Below, one piece after another: positions 14,230 to 21,769 of a stretch of 30,087 nucleotides of DNA. This DNA comes from Cuspidothrix sp046080565 (GTDB taxonomy: Bacteria > Cyanobacteriota > Cyanobacteriia > Cyanobacteriales > Nostocaceae), in contig JBJTUF010000069.1 of the NCBI GenBank assembly GCA_046080565.1, positions 1 to 30,087 on the forward strand, given 5' to 3'. The notes under the pieces are model-generated. The model saw only the letters and a program-made list of their open reading frames with translations. It did not search any database and was not told where the DNA came from. Positions within the stretch are counted from its first letter, which is position 1. Every line of letters starts with the position of its first letter. The position numbers and the translations under genes were made by a program.

Positions 14230-15654
14230 CTACTCTAACCGCCAAATTTTGATAGTGTCGTCACTACTCCCACTCACCAAAGTCTGACCATCGGGGCTGA
14301 TGGCTAGGGACCAAACCGAGCTAGAATGACCAGTCAGGGTAGATTTTAATTCTCCCGTGCCTAAGTTCCAAATTTTGATAGTGTCGTCATCACTCCCACT
14401 CACCAAAGTCTGACCATCGCGGCTGATGGCTACAGCAATTACACCCTTAGAATGTGCAGTCAGGGTATTAATTAAAGTTGCGGTGGTGATGTTTTTGGGA
14501 GTGACTGGGGGTGTGGTTTGAGTCACTGGAATAGAAGGATTATTAGTTTTAATAACCGTAGGTTGTGATGGGGTTTTTATTTCATCAGTTTGTTTTAAAG
14601 GAGTATTAGTTTTAATAACTGTAGGTTGTGATGATGTATTGTTTTCAGGACTTGGTTTCAATAGATATCCTACCAATCCTGAAAATAAAATTGTTGTCAA
14701 AATCAATATTATATTGATAGGAGTTAGTGGTGTTTTTGGTTGTGGTTTTAACGCTTTTTCAATATCAGCAATTCGTCGTAAAATTTTCTCAGCAGTTTGG
14801 GGACGATCTTTAGATAAACGCTGCATCATATCATCCAGCAAATCTGCCAACATAGATGATATTTGTGGTGCATGAGAACGCCATTTCAACAGATCATTAT
14901 AAGTATCATAAATTTCTGGATCTAGTGGTTGCTTACCTGTCAACAAATAAACAAAAGTTCTTCCCAATGCAAAAAAATCAGATTGAGGTAAAGCACCACC
15001 AGTTATTTGTTCTGAAGGTGTATAACCTGGTGATAAAATTTGCGTGACACCACCTTGTTTATTAACTACTGTCGTTGTTACTTTCCTAATTGTACCAAAA
15101 TCAATTAATGTCAATTGGGCATTTTTAGCCCTCAACATAATATTAGGTGGTTTAATATCCCGATGGAAAAATTTTTGATGATGTACTTCTTTTAAAATAT
15201 TGAGTAAATCCTTTAACCATTGAATTGCTAAAGTTTGATCAATGGGATGTAAACCCCGTTTGATCATATACTGTTCTAAGTCTTCACCCTCAATTTTCTC
15301 CATTACAAAACAATGAATAGGAGTTTGACTACTGTAAGGATAATACTCAAAATAAGCATCTGCTTCTACTTGGGGAATGCCAGGATGATGCAGTTGACTT
15401 AAAACTTCCGCTTCTTGTTTAAATAATGCGATCGCTTTTGGATCATAATTAATCAAAACCTTGAGAACTTTAGGCTGATTAGTTCTGACTTCATTAACTT
15501 CATAAGTTTGCCCAAAACCACCTTTTCCTAATTCACGTATTACCCGATAACGTCCCTGTAGTAACAATTGTGAACCACAAGCACGACAAAAAAGTTCATT
15601 GTCTGGATTTTGCCGTTTTTGGCAGTTAGGATTTATGCACAAACACAAGCTCAT
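14230..15654 (-). CDS. Membrane Ser/Thr protein kinase with zinc ribbon and two WD40 repeats
   Basis: This is a 474-residue eukaryotic-type (Hanks) kinase. A zinc-ribbon-like N-terminus has cysteines C6, C11, C23 and C26 (NELFCRACG). The kinase domain follows (~36-295): glycine loop GKGGFG (43-48), Lys65 in KVLKVL, catalytic HRDIKPPN (His164, Asp166) and DFG in LIDFGTIRK. One transmembrane helix (about 311-331, IILILTTILFSGLVGYLL) precedes a Thr/Pro/Gln-rich segment containing SQPTVIKTN twice, then two WD40 repeats (GQTLVSGSDDDTIKIW and GQTLVSGSSDDTIKIW). WD40 propellers usually need about seven blades, so two look truncated; the stop codon lies at the border of repeat D2. I chose ATG 15654 because translation from further upstream would add an unrelated leader before the zinc ribbon. 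Substrate unknown. Confidence 0.9.
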   Translation of the reverse strand: MSLCLCINPNCQKRQNPDNELFCRACGSQLLLQGRYRVIRELGKGGFGQTYEVNEVRTNQPKVLKVLINYDPKAIALFKQEAEVLSQLHHPGIPQVEADAYFEYYPYSSQTPIHCFVMEKIEGEDLEQYMIKRGLHPIDQTLAIQWLKDLLNILKEVHHQKFFHRDIKPPNIMLRAKNAQLTLIDFGTIRKVTTTVVNKQGGVTQILSPGYTPSEQITGGALPQSDFFALGRTFVYLLTGKQPLDPEIYDTYNDLLKWRSHAPQISSMLADLLDDMMQRLSKDRPQTAEKILRRIADIEKALKPQPKTPLTPINIILILTTILFSGLVGYLLKPSPENNTSSQPTVIKTNTPLKQTDEIKTPSQPTVIKTNNPSIPVTQTTPPVTPKNITTATLINTLTAHSKGVIAVAISRDGQTLVSGSDDDTIKIWNLGTGELKSTLTGHSSSVWSLAISPDGQTLVSGSSDDTIKIWRLE

Positions 15655-16148
15655 GGTTTTGGCAGGTAGCAATTTTGTCTTAAATTCTATAATAAACCTT
15701 GAATTTGCATAATTACTACAGGCAAGATGCCTGTTCCACAAAGGTTTTACTTTTAACCAATATACAAGTTAAATTTCTAATAACTTACTCCCATTTTTAG
15801 TATATTTTCCCCCATGGCGTTTTAGCGTCACCAGCTTAATAATTATTAACTCCAAAATCCAACAAAGTTGAAATTGCTATTTTTCCCCAAAATTATTGAG
15901 AATAGGTGAGAATGACTCAACGTAATTTCAAGGGTCTTGACTTCTAAAACAGTTATGATATGATAGTATTGAAAATAATCCAAGGGTTTAATATGATCTC
16001 AACAAAAATAACCCCTGGGTAAAGTCAAAAATCAAAATTAAGAAATATACCTCTGGTGAAAATGAAATTTGGGTTGTTTCAAACCTTTATAGAGACGTTT
16101 TATAGAACATCTCTATATGAATTACCACCAGATATCTAATACAATTCC
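15655..16148. other. Intergenic region upstream of the kinase gene and tilS
   Basis: It separates divergent genes and should carry both promoters. One sigma-70-like candidate for tilS is listed separately. A weak inverted repeat (AGAGACGTT...AACATCTCT, about 16091-16115) lies in the tilS leader. No further gene is supported; a nine-codon frame at 15993 lacks a ribosome-binding site. Confidence 0.5.
15937..15964 (+). promoter_or_regulatory. Candidate sigma-70-type promoter upstream of tilS
   Basis: TTGACT (15937-15942) and TATGAT (15959-15964) are separated by 16 bases. Initiation near 15971 would give a leader of about 180 bases before the tilS ATG. The match is read from sequence only; an overlapping second TATGAT makes the exact -10 uncertain. 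Confidence 0.35.
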
Positions 16149-17141
16149 ATGACATGGACACCTCTCCACGCTCAAATACATCGGACGATCCGCGATCGCC
16201 ATTTACTTCCACCCAAACAACGTTTATTAGTGGCAGTATCCGGTGGTCAAGATTCTTTATGTTTAATAAAATTACTCCTAGATATACAATCAAAATGGCA
16301 ATGGTTCATCGCTATAGCTCATTGTGATCACTCTTGGCGTGAAGACTCCCAAGCTAATGCTATTCATGTGGAAAACTTGGCAAAAACTTGGAATACACCT
16401 TTTCATTTAGAAACTGCTACAACTATTATTAATAGTGAAGCTACAGCTAGAAATTGGCGTTATCAAGCTTTAACAAACATTGCCGAAGTTAATAATTATC
16501 AATATATTATTACTGGACACACGGCGAGCGATCGCGCGGAAACTCTACTATATAATCTCATTCGTGGCACTGGTGCAGATGGTTTACAAGCTTTAACATG
16601 GCAACGACCACTCACTGATCATATTCTCTTAGTGCGTCCCCTCTTAGAAATTACCCGTTCCCAAACCGCCCAATTTTGTCAAGATCTTAATTTACCTATT
16701 TGGGAAGATTCCACAAATCAAAATTTGCAGTATTCTCGAAATCGCATCCGTCAACAGCTTATTCCCTACCTGCAAACCAATTTTAACCCCCAAGTGGAAA
16801 CTAATCTCGCCCAAACTGCCGAACTCCTACAAGGAGAGGTAGCATACCTAGAAGAAATAGCCCACCATTGGCGGCTAGAAGCGACAGTAACCAGCCCAAA
16901 TCCTGATTTTCAGTTCAACAGAAGGATTTTACAAAAAGCACCCCTCGCAGTTCAACGTCGCGTGATTCGGCAAATATTACAATCTATTCTTCCCGCATCT
17001 CCTAATTTTGAACACATTGAAAAGGTAATAGGGTTAATTACTGCACCCAACCGTTCCCAAACCGATCCTTTTCCTGGGGGAGCGATCGCTATTGTTCAAG
17101 GTGACTGGATTTGTTTCCATCCAGAGAAAAAGAAGGATTGA
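16149..17141 (+). CDS. tilS: tRNA(Ile)-lysidine synthetase TilS
   Basis: This 330-residue enzyme converts C34 of the CAU anticodon of tRNA-Ile2 to lysidine using ATP and lysine, so that it reads AUA and is charged with isoleucine. The ATP-pyrophosphatase P-loop SGGQDS is at residues 31-36 (LLVAVSGGQDSLCLIKLLL). Other family signatures are AHCDHSWREDS (~88-98), TGHTASDRAETLLYNLIRGTG (~130-150) and EDSTNQNLQYSRNRIRQQLIP (~197-217). The C-terminal extension is short, as in many cyanobacterial TilS. It stands alone, convergent with hmpF, 15 bases between stop codons. It is an essential housekeeping gene and sets off the accessory region to its left. Confidence 0.96.
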   Translation: MTWTPLHAQIHRTIRDRHLLPPKQRLLVAVSGGQDSLCLIKLLLDIQSKWQWFIAIAHCDHSWREDSQANAIHVENLAKTWNTPFHLETATTIINSEATARNWRYQALTNIAEVNNYQYIITGHTASDRAETLLYNLIRGTGADGLQALTWQRPLTDHILLVRPLLEITRSQTAQFCQDLNLPIWEDSTNQNLQYSRNRIRQQLIPYLQTNFNPQVETNLAQTAELLQGEVAYLEEIAHHWRLEATVTSPNPDFQFNRRILQKAPLAVQRRVIRQILQSILPASPNFEHIEKVIGLITAPNRSQTDPFPGGAIAIVQGDWICFHPEKKKD

Positions 17142-17156
17142 TATCCTTCCTCTTGA

Positions 17157-18908
17157 CTAGATAGCAACCTCTGGGACATTCATAAATCTTTCTAGAGTGT
17201 CACGCATCTGTGCAATTGTTTCCAATTGAGAATCCTCTGTTGTTTGGATCTGAGTTAAGGATTCAAGAATGTTTTGTAATTGATTTCTCACACTATCAAT
17301 ACCATCCTGAATAGGTTGTAAAGCTTCTTGATAAACATTGACCTTACCGCAAGATTCACCATTGGTACTGTGTAAATTTAGAAGTTGCTCTTCTAGAGCT
17401 TTGATTTCTAGAGATTTAGTTGCTATTTCTTGGATTTGTTGATCTATTGTTCCTTGTTCAGATGCGATCGCAGCCAGTATTTGAGCAATATCACCCTCCA
17501 GTTTTTGCAATTCCTCTGATTTTTGCTGTTTTTGGGCTTGAAGCTGGGAAACTATTGATTCCAAACCATTAGCTTCAGATTTGATATCCCTAGAAATACC
17601 TTGTCTTTGCCATAAGATCACCTGGTGTTGTTGCAAGGTTTTTTGCTGTGCAATTAAATTACGTCTTTGTCCAACTAAACTCTGGTTGAGCATTTGGTAA
17701 ATATCTTGTTCATCAGCTAGTTCAGCTTCTAAAGTTGTCCGTTCTTCTCCTACGGCATTAGTAATCTTTTGTTGTAGTTCTTCTATAAGTTCTTGCTTAT
17801 ATTTGAGTTCTGGTTCTTGTTCGTGGACAAAGCTAGAATCCCGATCTAATTTCTCTTGCCAGTCTTGAACCATTTTGTCCAATTCAGCTAGAGGCATTTT
17901 TTGCAGGGCTTCTACATCTATTTCCGGTTGAGGAACTTCAGTCTCTGTGTTAGCAGCTAGTGTATGTAGCTTTTGATAAATGCCTTCCTCCGTTTCTACA
18001 TATTGCTGGAGTCTAACCACCAATTGCTGTTTAGTTTCAACTATAGCGGTTTTTAATTGCACCTGGGTCATTAGCTGTGTCAGGGAATTTTGCGCTTGTT
18101 GCAATTCATTTTGGCGATCGCCCAAAGTTTGCCCCAATTGCTCTATCTCCTGTTCCTGCTGAGTAATTGCATGACGTTGCAGTTCCAGCTTTTGCCAGTG
18201 TAAGTTCAGGGTATCCTGTTGATGTCCAGCCAATTCCATAGCCACATTCAAACTTTCCCTAACTATTTCTGTAGCATTTGTTTGTCCAGATAAGCTATTT
18301 ACTAAATCTAGTAAAGTCCGATTCCGTTCTTGATCTACAACTTGGTGCTTCTCGGAATTAGCTTTTGATTCTTCAAAGCGGCGTTGTTCACCCCGTAAAT
18401 GTTCCCAAGCCCCCTCTAACTCCTGACGATTACGTTCAATTTCTGTCCGTAGTTTATCAATTTCCGTTCTTGACGTATCAACTACTTGTTGTTGAGTGTC
18501 TAAACGTTTGAAATCATTTTCCAGTTGTTGCACCTGTTCCCAACGGGCTTCCATTTCCATTTCTCGACGATTCAGTTCTTGAACCTGAATCATCAAAGAT
18601 TGTTTCCACTGATCAATTTCATCTTCCTTGAGCTTGAGCTTTTCCACCTGTCGGGAAAAATTTTGCAAAATATTAACTAGTGGACGACCAGCTTCTTGAA
18701 TCCGCTGTACTTGGCGACTAGGACTCAATTCAACCAGTACCAAAGCTCCATCATTGATTTTATTTGCTTCCTCAGAAGGAATAACTTCCTCTGGTACTGG
18801 AGTCCAGTTCTGGTCGTTGCGTTGACAAGCCAGCAGTTTAAGCTCGCTTCTCCCACCACCACTGAGTAAACCACCTTTTTGTTTTTGTACTTCTGCTAAA
18901 TACAGCAC
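17157..18908 (-). CDS. hmpF: Coiled-coil pilus motility/taxis protein HmpF
   Basis: This is a 583-residue protein. The N-terminal ~70 residues are globular (LYLAEVQKQKGGLLSGGGRSELKLLACQR split around the glycine loop), and from about residue 90 almost the whole chain is predicted coiled coil, rich in Gln, Glu and Leu. This matches HmpF, which in Nostoc punctiforme is needed for type IV pilus activation and motility of hormogonia and localises dynamically at cell poles. The start is GTG (complement 18906-18908), 8 bases after AAGGA; no upstream ATG is in frame. It is divergent from hmpA, with a shared 531-base control region. Identification rests on architecture, N-terminal sequence and locus context. 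Confidence 0.88.
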   Translation of the reverse strand: MLYLAEVQKQKGGLLSGGGRSELKLLACQRNDQNWTPVPEEVIPSEEANKINDGALVLVELSPSRQVQRIQEAGRPLVNILQNFSRQVEKLKLKEDEIDQWKQSLMIQVQELNRREMEMEARWEQVQQLENDFKRLDTQQQVVDTSRTEIDKLRTEIERNRQELEGAWEHLRGEQRRFEESKANSEKHQVVDQERNRTLLDLVNSLSGQTNATEIVRESLNVAMELAGHQQDTLNLHWQKLELQRHAITQQEQEIEQLGQTLGDRQNELQQAQNSLTQLMTQVQLKTAIVETKQQLVVRLQQYVETEEGIYQKLHTLAANTETEVPQPEIDVEALQKMPLAELDKMVQDWQEKLDRDSSFVHEQEPELKYKQELIEELQQKITNAVGEERTTLEAELADEQDIYQMLNQSLVGQRRNLIAQQKTLQQHQVILWQRQGISRDIKSEANGLESIVSQLQAQKQQKSEELQKLEGDIAQILAAIASEQGTIDQQIQEIATKSLEIKALEEQLLNLHSTNGESCGKVNVYQEALQPIQDGIDSVRNQLQNILESLTQIQTTEDSQLETIAQMRDTLERFMNVPEVAI

Positions 18909-19439
18909 ACCGTCAATCCTTTTGATGTACTTCTTGTCTGTGTTTTAGGATATACCTTAGATTATTCTATGAAATTATTTTCTTTAAGCCTAGTTTAGCA
19001 GCACAAGCCGGATAAAACTATTTTCTTAAATAGGACTCCCTCTGGTACTTTGTAATACCTACCCAAAATCACTTTCATAACCTCCCTAATTATATATTCT
19101 TAACTATTACGCTGAATACAGATTGTGTGTAATTACTACCCCAAGGGTGACAATCTTAGAATATCTTAACATTTGTCTGACATAATTTTGCTTGAGATCC
19201 AAAATCATCTGTCCAGCAAATCTAGTTTATATAGTGCATCATTGGCAACATAGAAAAAATAAATGAGAATACAGGAGTAAATATGAGGATCTAGGGATAG
19301 GGTGTACTATAAGCCCATAAATCTTAATCAGGCTAGATTTTTAATTTTTTGATCATTCCTAACCTAAAATTCTACTTGCAGTCAAGTCAAAACTAAGCAA
19401 AGTAATCATACTGAAACACAAGGAGTGTTTTGTACCTAA
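18909..19439. promoter_or_regulatory. Divergent control region between hmpF and hmpA
   Basis: 531 bases with no supported gene. It must contain the promoters for hmpF (leftward) and hmpABCDE (rightward). In Nostoc punctiforme such genes are under a hormogonium sigma-factor cascade, but I found no convincing copy of a conserved box here. AAGGAG at 19420-19425 lies 14 bases from the hmpA ATG, longer than usual. Confidence 0.5.
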
Positions 19440-20663
19440 ATGCAGGGAAACCTAAACGAAATTGATATGTGTAGCATCCTACAACTGATCGAGTTAGGAC
19501 AGCGGACTGGACAGTTATGGGTGGAAGCGCACACATCATATCAAAGTCACAAACTAAATGGAGAAGAAATTTTCCGAGTGCGTCCAGGGGGAGAAAGCAT
19601 ATCACAGTCATGGTTTGTCTTTTTTCTCAATGGTCAAATCGTTTATTGCCAAGCAGGAGATAGCAGCTTATTTCGTATTGATGATTATTTGCGTCATTAT
19701 CGAGTGCAAAAGCGACTGGAATCAAAACAACTTGCCACCCTAGCATCCACAAATTCTCCTGAATATGCGTATATTTGGTCGTTATTAGAACACAATTTTA
19801 TCAGTCCTAAAATTGCGCGTTCTATTATTTTAGGACTAGTGCAAGAAACTTTATTTGATCTGTTGAGCTTGCATCAGGGTAGTTTCATTTTTGATTCTGG
19901 AACAGCCCTCGTACCACAACTAACCACCTTAGAAATTGCCCCACTAGTTGCCACAATCACTAAGCAAGTGCAAGAATGGAAACAATTATACCCACATATT
20001 CAATCTCCAGAACAATTACCTATTTTGGCTGATATAGCTAAATTAGGTGCTTCATTACCAGAAGCCACAGTACAAAAGTTGCACAACTGGGCTGATGGTA
20101 AAACTTCCCTACGTCAGTTAGCGCGGCATCTCAACCGTGATATTTTAACAGTAGCCAAAGTCGTATATCCTTACATTCAGCAAGGATGGCTACAATTAGT
20201 ATATTCTGGTACCCATAAACTTAATAAACCCAAGTCTAGCACTGAATCCAAACAGTACAAAGGAAGAATAGTATGTATTGAAGATACATTAGTGATTTGT
20301 GAGACGATAGAATCAATTTTAAAATTACAAAGATATGAAGCGATTTCCATCACCAACCCCTTGCAAGCCTTGAGTCTAGTCTTTCAAATTCAGCCAGATT
20401 TAATTCTTTGCGACATTACGATGCCAGAACTAGATGGCTACGAAATTTGTGCAATGTTACGGCATTCTACAGCTTTTCGACTTATACCCATTATTATGTT
20501 AACTGGTAAAGACGGATTTATTGATCGCGTTCGCGCCAGAATGGTAGGAGCAACAGATTATCTGACTAAACCCTTTACAGATCAAGAATTATTGATGCTG
20601 GTAGAGCAGTATCTTAGCCCTGATTACTCAACAGGTATACAAATAGGATACAAGACTTGTTGA
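19440..20663 (+). CDS. hmpA: PatA-family response regulator HmpA
   Basis: This is a 407-residue protein with an N-terminal PatA-type (PATAN/DUF4388) domain (MQGNLNEIDMCSILQLIELG, then RTGQLWVEA), a middle helical region, and a C-terminal receiver domain (~277-400). The phospho-acceptor is Asp325 in LILCDITMPELDGYEI; Thr/Lys switch residues are in PIIMLTGKD and ATDYLTKPF. PatA/PixG-like regulators are the outputs of cyanobacterial chemotaxis-like systems that act on type IV pili. It is the first gene of the hmpABCDE cluster. The start ATG agrees with the family N-terminus, although the ribosome-binding site is unusually far. Phosphate would come from the CheA HmpE. Confidence 0.9.
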   Translation: MQGNLNEIDMCSILQLIELGQRTGQLWVEAHTSYQSHKLNGEEIFRVRPGGESISQSWFVFFLNGQIVYCQAGDSSLFRIDDYLRHYRVQKRLESKQLATLASTNSPEYAYIWSLLEHNFISPKIARSIILGLVQETLFDLLSLHQGSFIFDSGTALVPQLTTLEIAPLVATITKQVQEWKQLYPHIQSPEQLPILADIAKLGASLPEATVQKLHNWADGKTSLRQLARHLNRDILTVAKVVYPYIQQGWLQLVYSGTHKLNKPKSSTESKQYKGRIVCIEDTLVICETIESILKLQRYEAISITNPLQALSLVFQIQPDLILCDITMPELDGYEICAMLRHSTAFRLIPIIMLTGKDGFIDRVRARMVGATDYLTKPFTDQELLMLVEQYLSPDYSTGIQIGYKTC

Positions 20664-20840
20664 TTCGATACAACATAAGGTAAAAGATGTGATCACAATC
20701 ATAAAAACTGTTGTTTAACCAACTTCTATATACAGTAAAGTAGTGAAACAATAGAATTAATTTATACAGTTAATCTTTGTCGTCAGAGTCATTTATGTTC
20801 CGTTGGGTACTTATATAAATCAGGAGGTAAATAGAGCTTT

Positions 20841-21206
20841 ATGAGTACAGTTCTAATTGTTGAAGATAGTCTTGCCCAAAGAGAAATGATTACAGACCTA
20901 CTCAAAGCCAGTGGGTTAAAAGTGACTCATGCAGGTGATGGACTCGAAGCCCTGGAGGCCATACAAACCACACCTCCCGACTTAGTAGTTTTAGATATTG
21001 TCATGCCCCGCATGAATGGCTATGAACTCTGCCGTCGGTTAAAATCAGATCCCAAAACCCAAAATGTTCCTGTAGTGATGTGTTCTTCTAAAGGGGAAGA
21101 ATTTGATCGCTATTGGGGGATGAAGCAAGGAGCAGATGCTTATATAGCCAAACCCTTTCAACCAACAGAGTTGGTAGGAACAGTCAAACAGTTGCTGCGA
21201 GGATAA
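20841..21206 (+). CDS. hmpB: CheY-like response regulator HmpB
   Basis: This is a 121-residue stand-alone receiver domain: acidic pocket in LIVEDS near the start, phospho-acceptor Asp52 in VVLDIVMPRMNGYEL, Ser in VVMCSSKGE, and Lys in AYIAKPF. With no output domain it should act by protein contact, probably on pilus motor components, and receive phosphate from HmpE. AGGAGGT (20822-20828) is a strong ribosome-binding site about 12 bases upstream. The 177-base gap after hmpA includes the palindrome TGTGATCACA (20689-20698). Confidence 0.92.
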   Translation: MSTVLIVEDSLAQREMITDLLKASGLKVTHAGDGLEALEAIQTTPPDLVVLDIVMPRMNGYELCRRLKSDPKTQNVPVVMCSSKGEEFDRYWGMKQGADAYIAKPFQPTELVGTVKQLLRG

Positions 21207-21219
21207 GGATGAAAATAAC

Positions 21220-21753
21220 ATGGTTAGCAAACCAGACTTTTTAAGTGGCACTGGGCAAGATCAATTCCGTCCTGAATTACAACTAGAAAGTCCTGAAGGT
21301 GAGTTACACTTGAGGTTTTATCTGCCCTCACGTCAGGAGTTTGCTTTACAAGCTACCGGTATTCGGGAAGTAATTGAACTCAGTCCAGATCGGATTACAC
21401 CAATTCCTAATACATCACCTTTACTTTTAGGTACGCTAAATTTACGGGGAAGATTAATTTGGGTCGCTGATCTAGGGCAATTTCTCGGAGAAACAACTCC
21501 ATTAAACACCGATTGCTCAGAAATTCCCGTAATTGCGATCGAAGATCAGGACACAATTGTGGGGTTAGGAGTTGAAGAAATCTGTGGCATGGACTGGCTT
21601 GATGTACAAAATCTCATGCCACATAATAATGTACCAGATACAATGACTCCGTTTTTACGGGGTGAGTGGTTATTTGAAACAGCACAAGAAAAAAAATCTT
21701 TGCGATTACTGGATCAAATAGCAATCTTACGTAGTGCGCGGTGGGCAGGATGA
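21220..21753 (+). CDS. hmpC: CheW-like coupling protein HmpC
   Basis: This is a 177-residue protein of the CheW family that links the receptor HmpD to the kinase HmpE. The CheW core includes REVIELSPDRITPIPNTSP, LLGTLNLRGRLIWVADLGQFLG and a conserved IVGLGVEEICG strand. The start ATG lies 13 bases after the hmpB stop, with AAGGAT just upstream overlapping that stop. Tight spacing on both sides indicates one transcript. Confidence 0.92.
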   Translation: MVSKPDFLSGTGQDQFRPELQLESPEGELHLRFYLPSRQEFALQATGIREVIELSPDRITPIPNTSPLLLGTLNLRGRLIWVADLGQFLGETTPLNTDCSEIPVIAIEDQDTIVGLGVEEICGMDWLDVQNLMPHNNVPDTMTPFLRGEWLFETAQEKKSLRLLDQIAILRSARWAG

Positions 21754-21769
21754 ACTTGGGAGGGTGGAT

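Noticed and set aside
14052..14230. Two near-identical repeats with a 32-base spacer as a minimal CRISPR array
   Set aside because: The repeats are ~73 bases, only two copies exist, they contain MITE-type ends seen elsewhere, and no cas gene is nearby.
15993..16022. Nine-codon leader peptide frame (MISTKITPG) before tilS
   Set aside because: No ribosome-binding site, no attenuator structure, and no reason for a leader peptide at tilS.
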